A DNA stretch of 64,000 bases, from positions 589,481-653,480 of the forward strand of contig JAKSZT010054458.1 of the NCBI GenBank assembly GCA_026826555.1. Reading direction: 5' to 3'. Below the pieces are notes generated by a model. That model did not search any database, was not told the DNA's origin, and worked only from the letters and a program-made list of their open reading frames with translations. A program made the position numbers and the translations under genes. Below are positions 60,075 to 64,000 of the stretch, one piece after another. The first letter of the stretch is position 1. Every line of letters begins with the position of its first letter. This stretch comes from Tolypeutes matacus. Taxonomy: Eukaryota > Chordata > Mammalia > Cingulata > Chlamyphoridae.

Positions 60075-60958
60075 ACTTTGTGCATCCAGTAGTGGTAGAC
60101 TAGGTAATTCAGATCATCCTTCCTGCTGAGAACAACTAGAAAAAAGGAGGAAAAGAAAAATCTACTGAAGGCCCTGTATATATAATAAGACAGCGAAGAA
60201 TTACGTGGTAAGAATCTGGTAGAATAAGGAAACCTAGAGAAGTAAGACTTGCAGTTGGTTTTCTCTAGTGGCATCTGCCCATCCAGAAAAAGTAGCTAAG
60301 CTGAAAAGAGCTTTTGCAAAAACTTATGGGTCTAGGAGGACAAAATTTGGAGTTATGGAAAGAAACAGAGCAGTACTGGCTTTGGGTTGACACTCTGAAG
60401 GGCTACATCCTAGAAATTAGAGTATAGTGAAAAGGACCTGTTTATTCTCAGCAGGTACCAAACCAGCTTCCAATCATTGTAACCTCTTAAAGGATAAATG
60501 CACTAGTTTCTTTAACCTCCTGCCTGAAGCAAACAAACCCTTTCTGAAAGAAAATATCATCATAGGCCTTAAGTTTTCAGTAACAATGTCTGGCCTTCAA
60601 AAATAATAAGGCATGCTAAGAAGACCAGATAATGTAATAGGAAAAAAAAAAAGAAACAACAGAAAATAGAAACAGACTTATAAGGATCCGGATATTAGAG
60701 CTATCAACAGACTTAAAAATAACTATAATAAATATGTTAAAAGAAAATGAAAAGATGGAAAATTTCAGCAGAGAACTAGAAATTATTAAAAAAAAAGAAT
60801 CAACTGGAAATTCTAGAACAGAAAAATGCAATAACTGAATGCATTGGATAGGTTTAGCAGCAGAGATTACCACAACTGAATGGAGAAATAATGAACTGGA
60901 AGATGTATCAAAAGAAAACTCCAGAGTGAAGCATGGAGATACAAAAAGAGGGAAAACA
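60075..60958 (+). mobile_element. Ancient L1 (L1M-like) 5' region and ORF1, left piece
   Basis: An A-rich coiled-coil-coding type sequence (60640-60955) includes 'ctagaaattattaaaaaaaa' and 'gaaataatgaactggaag'. It is preceded by 5' region sequence with 'ctgggttgaca' type motifs. The Tigger1 element interrupts it and it resumes at 63716. Confidence 0.6.
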
Positions 60959-61360
60959 CAGGGATGTGCCATTTTATTGTGCTTCACTTTATTGTATTTT
61001 GCAGATACTGCGTTTTTTTTTTTTTACAAATTGAAGGTTTGTGGCAACATTGCATCAGCAAATCTGTTGACGCCATTTTTTCCAACAGCATGTGTTCACT
61101 TCGTCTCTGTGTCACATTTTGGTAATTCTAGCAACATTTCAAGCTTTTTCTTTATTATTGTATGCTATGGTAATCTGTGATCAGTGTTCTTTTATATTAC
61201 TAATGTAATTGTTTTGGAGCAGCCATGAATCACGCACATATAAGTCAGTGAACTTAATTGACAAATTTTGTGTGTATGTTGATTGCTCCACTGACCTCTT
61301 CTCAGGCCTACTTATTCCCTGAGACAAAACAATATTGAAATTAGGCCAATTAATAACCCT

Positions 61361-62290
61361 ACAATGGCCTTTATATATTCAAATGTAAACAAGAGAGTCT
61401 TTATAAGGCTATTGCTGTCATAGATAGTGATTCCTCATGGATCTGGCCAAAGTAAACTGAAAACCCTCTGTAATGGATTCACCATTCTAGATGTTATTAA
61501 ATAGAACATTCTAGGACTTTCATAGCTTGAGAGGAAAAGCCAATGCCTGGCTTCAAATCTTCAAAGCACAGACTGAGTCTCTTGTTACAGGCTAATGCAG
61601 CTGATGTCTTTAGGTTGAAGCCAGTGCTCATTTACCATTCCAAAATCCTAGAGCTTTTAAGAATTATGCTAAGTCTACTCTGCCTGTGCTCTGTAAGGGG
61701 AACGACAAAGCCTGGATGACAGCTCATTTGTTTACAACATGATTTACTGACTATTTTAAGCCCACTATTGAGACCTACCACTCAGAAAAAAAAAAGATTC
61801 CTTTCAAAAAATTACTGCTCATTGGCAGTATAATGCAAACATAACAAGAGCTCTGATGGAGATGTGCAGTGAGATGAATGTTGTTTCCATGCCTGCTAAC
61901 ACAACATCCATCCTGCAGCCCATGGATCAGAGAGTCATTTCAACTTTCATGTCTTATTACTAAAGAAATACATTTCGTAAGGCTATAGCTGCCATAGAGA
62001 GTGATTCCTCTGATGGAGCTTGACAAAGTCAATTGAAAACCTTCTGGAAAGGATTCATCATTCGAGATGCCATTAAGAACACTTGTGATCCATGGAAGTC
62101 AAAACATCAACAGTTACAGGAGTTTGGAAGAAGTTGATTACAAACTGCATGGAAGACTTTTAGGGGTTTAAGACTTCAGTGGAGGAAGAAACTGCAGCTA
62201 TGGTAGAAATAGCAAAAGTACTAGAATTAGAAGTGGAGCCTGAAGATGTGACTGAATTGCTGCAATTTCATGATAAAACTTGGAGGAGGA
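61361..62290 (+). pseudogene. Tigger1 transposase remnant
   Basis: After the start codon the sequence jumps to central and late parts of the pogo/Tigger DDE transposase. Nucleotide landmarks are 'ggcttcaaatcttcaaagca', 'ctcatttaccattccaaaat', 'catggatcagagagtcattt' and 'ctagaattagaagtggagcc'. No long open frame survives. The active enzyme belongs to the pogo branch of Tc1/mariner and integrates at TA. This copy is dead. Confidence 0.65.
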
Positions 62291-62757
62291 TTTGCTTCTT
62301 TTTTTTTTTTTTTTTTTTTTAAGATTTATTTATCTACTTTATTCATTTTAAACCTCCTCTTCCCCATTTGCTGTTTTGTGTCCATTTGCTGGGCAATTCT
62401 CTGTGTCTCTTTCCTGCCATCTCTTCTCCTTCTCCTCCTCCAGTCTTCACCAGGATTCGATCCTGAAGACCTCCGATGTAGGAGAGAGGTGTTCTGCCAC
62501 CTGCGTTACCTTGGTTCCTGGTTTTTGGAGCTTTTGGAGCATCTCGTCTTGTCTCTCCCCTGCATCTCTCTCCTGTTACGTCATAATCTTGCTGCATGGC
62601 TCCCGGGGCCTGGCGGCTCACCGGCACACAGAGCCTGGCAGCCCATGTGCCTTCTATATATATATATATATTTTATTTTACCGGGAAGTCCCGGGAATCG
62701 AACCCAGGTCCCTCCATATGGCATACGCCCAACCATTTGAGCCACATCCGACCCCCA
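62285..62757 (-). mobile_element. Long composite DAS-type SINE (two tRNA-like units)
   Basis: On the minus strand the first head is at about 62757-62680 ('gtcggatgtggctcaaatgg', box B-like 'ggttcgattcccggg'), with a (TA)n run at 62655-62672. A second tRNA-like unit follows at about 62515-62445 ('ggtggcagaacacctctctc', 'ggatcgaatcctggtg'). A tail with 'aataaatctt' and poly(A) (T's from 62300) ends it. 'ttgcttctt' occurs on both sides (about 62291-62299 and 62762-62770). Confidence 0.8.
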
Positions 62758-63209
62758 GAAGTTGCTTCTTATGAATGAGTAAAGAAAGTGGTTTCTTGAG
62801 ATGGAATCTGTTCCTGGTTAAGATACTGTGAACATTGTTAAAATGATAACAAAAAATTTAGAATATTACATAGGCTTATGTGATAAAGCATTGTTTGTAG
62901 GGGTTGACTCCAATTTTGAAAATAAGTACTACTGTGGGTAAAGTGCTGTCAAACAGCATTGCATGCTAAACAGCATTACATGCTACAGAGAAATCTTTTG
63001 TGAGTGGAAGAGTCAACTGATGCAGCAAAACTTCATTGTTGTCTTATTTTAAGAATTTGCCACAGCCACCCCAACCTTTAGCAACCACCACTCTGGTCAG
63101 TCAGCAGCTATCAAAATGGAGACAGTACCCTCCATCAGCAAAAACATTACAACTTGCTGAAGGTTCAAATGATTGTTAGCATTTTTTAGTAATAAAGTAT
63201 TTTTTAATT

Positions 63210-63440
63210 CAGATATGTACTTTTTTTTTTTTTTTAACTTTTTTCTGTTTTTGTTTTATTTGTTTTTAAATAAATCAATTTTATTGATACATATTAATAA
63301 AGCATACAATTTATCCAAAGTGTACAATCAGTGGTATTTGGCATAATCACATAGTTGTGCATTCATCACATCAATAATAATAATAAAAAACACACAAACA
63401 AAAAAGTTCACCACCTCTCAGTCTCTCCTGGCTTCCCTTG
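63210..63440 (-). repeat. L1 3'-end-like insert
   Basis: T-run, then 'aaatcaattttattgataca', 'ttaataaagcatacaattta' and 'caatcagtggtatttggca', shared with 42110-42215. Inserted inside the Tigger1 element. Confidence 0.6.
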
Positions 63441-63447
63441 CTGTGTT

Positions 63448-63550
63448 TTTTTTTTTTTTCCCTTTGTTTTTTTCAGGAGGTTCCAGGGATTGAATCTGGG
63501 ACCTTGTACATGCCAAGCAGGCGCTCAACCTCTGAGCTACACCCACTCTT
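63448..63550 (-). mobile_element. DAS-type SINE, short form
   Basis: Minus-strand head 'gtgggtgtagctcagagg', box B-like 'gattcaatccctgg' and plus-strand T-run tail. Lies within the L1/Tigger1 nest. Confidence 0.9.
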
Positions 63551-63715
63551 CTGTTTTTTAGGCATAATCCTATTGCACACTTAATAGACTGCAGTATAAT
63601 GCAAACATAACATATGCACTAGGAAACCAAAAAATTCGTGTGATTTGCTTTATTACGATATAGGCTTTCTTGTGGTATTCTGGAACGAACCCCCATTAAC
63701 TTCAAGGTATGCCTG

Positions 63716-64000
63716 TCAAGAAAAGAGTTATAAATTAATGGAGCTAGAGTCAAAATGTCTAACATACCTGTAATTGGAGCCTCAGAAAGAAGAGGAGAGA
63801 GAGAATAAGGCAAAGGAATATTTGACAAGATTATGGCTGGGAATTTGCCAAAACTGATGAAAGACAGGAAGAAACAAATTCAAGAAGTCCTACAAACTTC
63901 AAAGAAGATAAATACAGAGAAAGCCACATCAAAGCCATTATTGTCAATCTGCTAGAAACAAATGACAAAAGCCCAAGAAAGGGGTCAAATTATGTTAAAA
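63716..64000 (+). mobile_element. Ancient L1 ORF1, right piece (continues beyond window)
   Basis: 'gttataaattaatggagcta', 'cctgtaattggagcctcaga' and 'cacatcaaagccattattgt' are typical of old L1 ORF1. This continues the sequence broken off at 60958 in the same orientation. Confidence 0.65.

Larger units (their letters stand above)
60959..63715 (+). mobile_element. Tigger1-like DNA transposon with nested insertions
   Basis: The left end 'cagggatgtgccattttatt' and right end 'cttcaaggtatgcctg' fit the terminal repeats of Tigger1 (CAGGCATACCTCG type). Internal landmarks are 'tttgtggcaacattgcatca', 'caattttgaaaataagtac' and 'aatagactgcagtataatgc'. A transposase start 'acaatggcct' is at about 61361. 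Most of the early transposase is deleted and a segment is duplicated. SINEs sit at 62285-62757 and 63448-63550, and an L1 3'-like piece at about 63210-63440. Confidence 0.82.

Noticed and set aside
62270..62740. 156-residue frame in the Tigger1 region
   Set aside because: Runs through a SINE on the wrong strand. A repeat artefact.

Overview
The window is nuclear DNA of a placental mammal, almost certainly a xenarthran and most likely an armadillo. The main evidence is a set of tRNA-derived SINEs with the gene-like head 'gcggatgtggctcaa' and the box B-like core 'gggttcaatccc'. These match the DAS family, which I know from armadillos. The window also holds mammal-wide repeats (MIR, L2, Tigger1, MaLR-like LTRs) and L1 elements.

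Only one host gene can be supported. Three exons of a LARP1-family gene, best matched to LARP1B, lie on the plus strand at 8387-8561, 13522-13694 and 17329-17694. Their splice sites are good and their phases are compatible. They encode the end of the La motif, a PAM2-like segment, a Ser/Pro-rich linker and the acidic and conserved middle of the protein. The exons for the main La motif body and for the C-terminal DM15 region lie outside the window or were not found. Everything from 17695 to 64000 therefore reads as one intron of at least 46 kb.

That intron is a layered repeat landscape. Ancient plus-strand L1 pieces occupy 19.9-23.5, 23.5-28.0, 34.9-37.0, 38.0-41.0 and 60.1-64.0 kb. Younger minus-strand L1s are present at 1-1466 (5' part only), 42886-48950 (near full length) and 53219-59695 (full length with a 9-bp target duplication, containing a 400-base assembly gap). 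Two minus-strand copies of an older L1 lineage lie at 3.9-7.8 kb and 49.0-51.3 kb. They have a different 5' UTR built from ~111-bp tandem monomers. LTRs of at least three types lie at 27.3-27.9, 33.7-34.3, 42.3-42.8 and 52.4-53.0 kb. A Tigger1-like DNA transposon at 60.96-63.7 kb sits inside an ancient L1 and itself contains SINEs. At least 16 SINE insertions are present, several of them dimeric.

No new gene system was found. The most interesting observations concern retrotransposon evolution: (1) the tandem-monomer 5' UTR of the older L1 lineage, with about 3 copies in one element and about 11 in the other; (2) a ~2.5-kb block nearly identical between the two large L1s and sharply bounded by diverged sequence, including shared disabling lesions, which suggests gene conversion or an assembly artefact around the gap; (3) an insertion consisting only of a T-run flanked by a 16-bp duplication; (4) an internally deleted L1; and (5) two candidate alternative LARP1B exons. 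All similarity statements come from reading by eye. No database search or alignment program was run.
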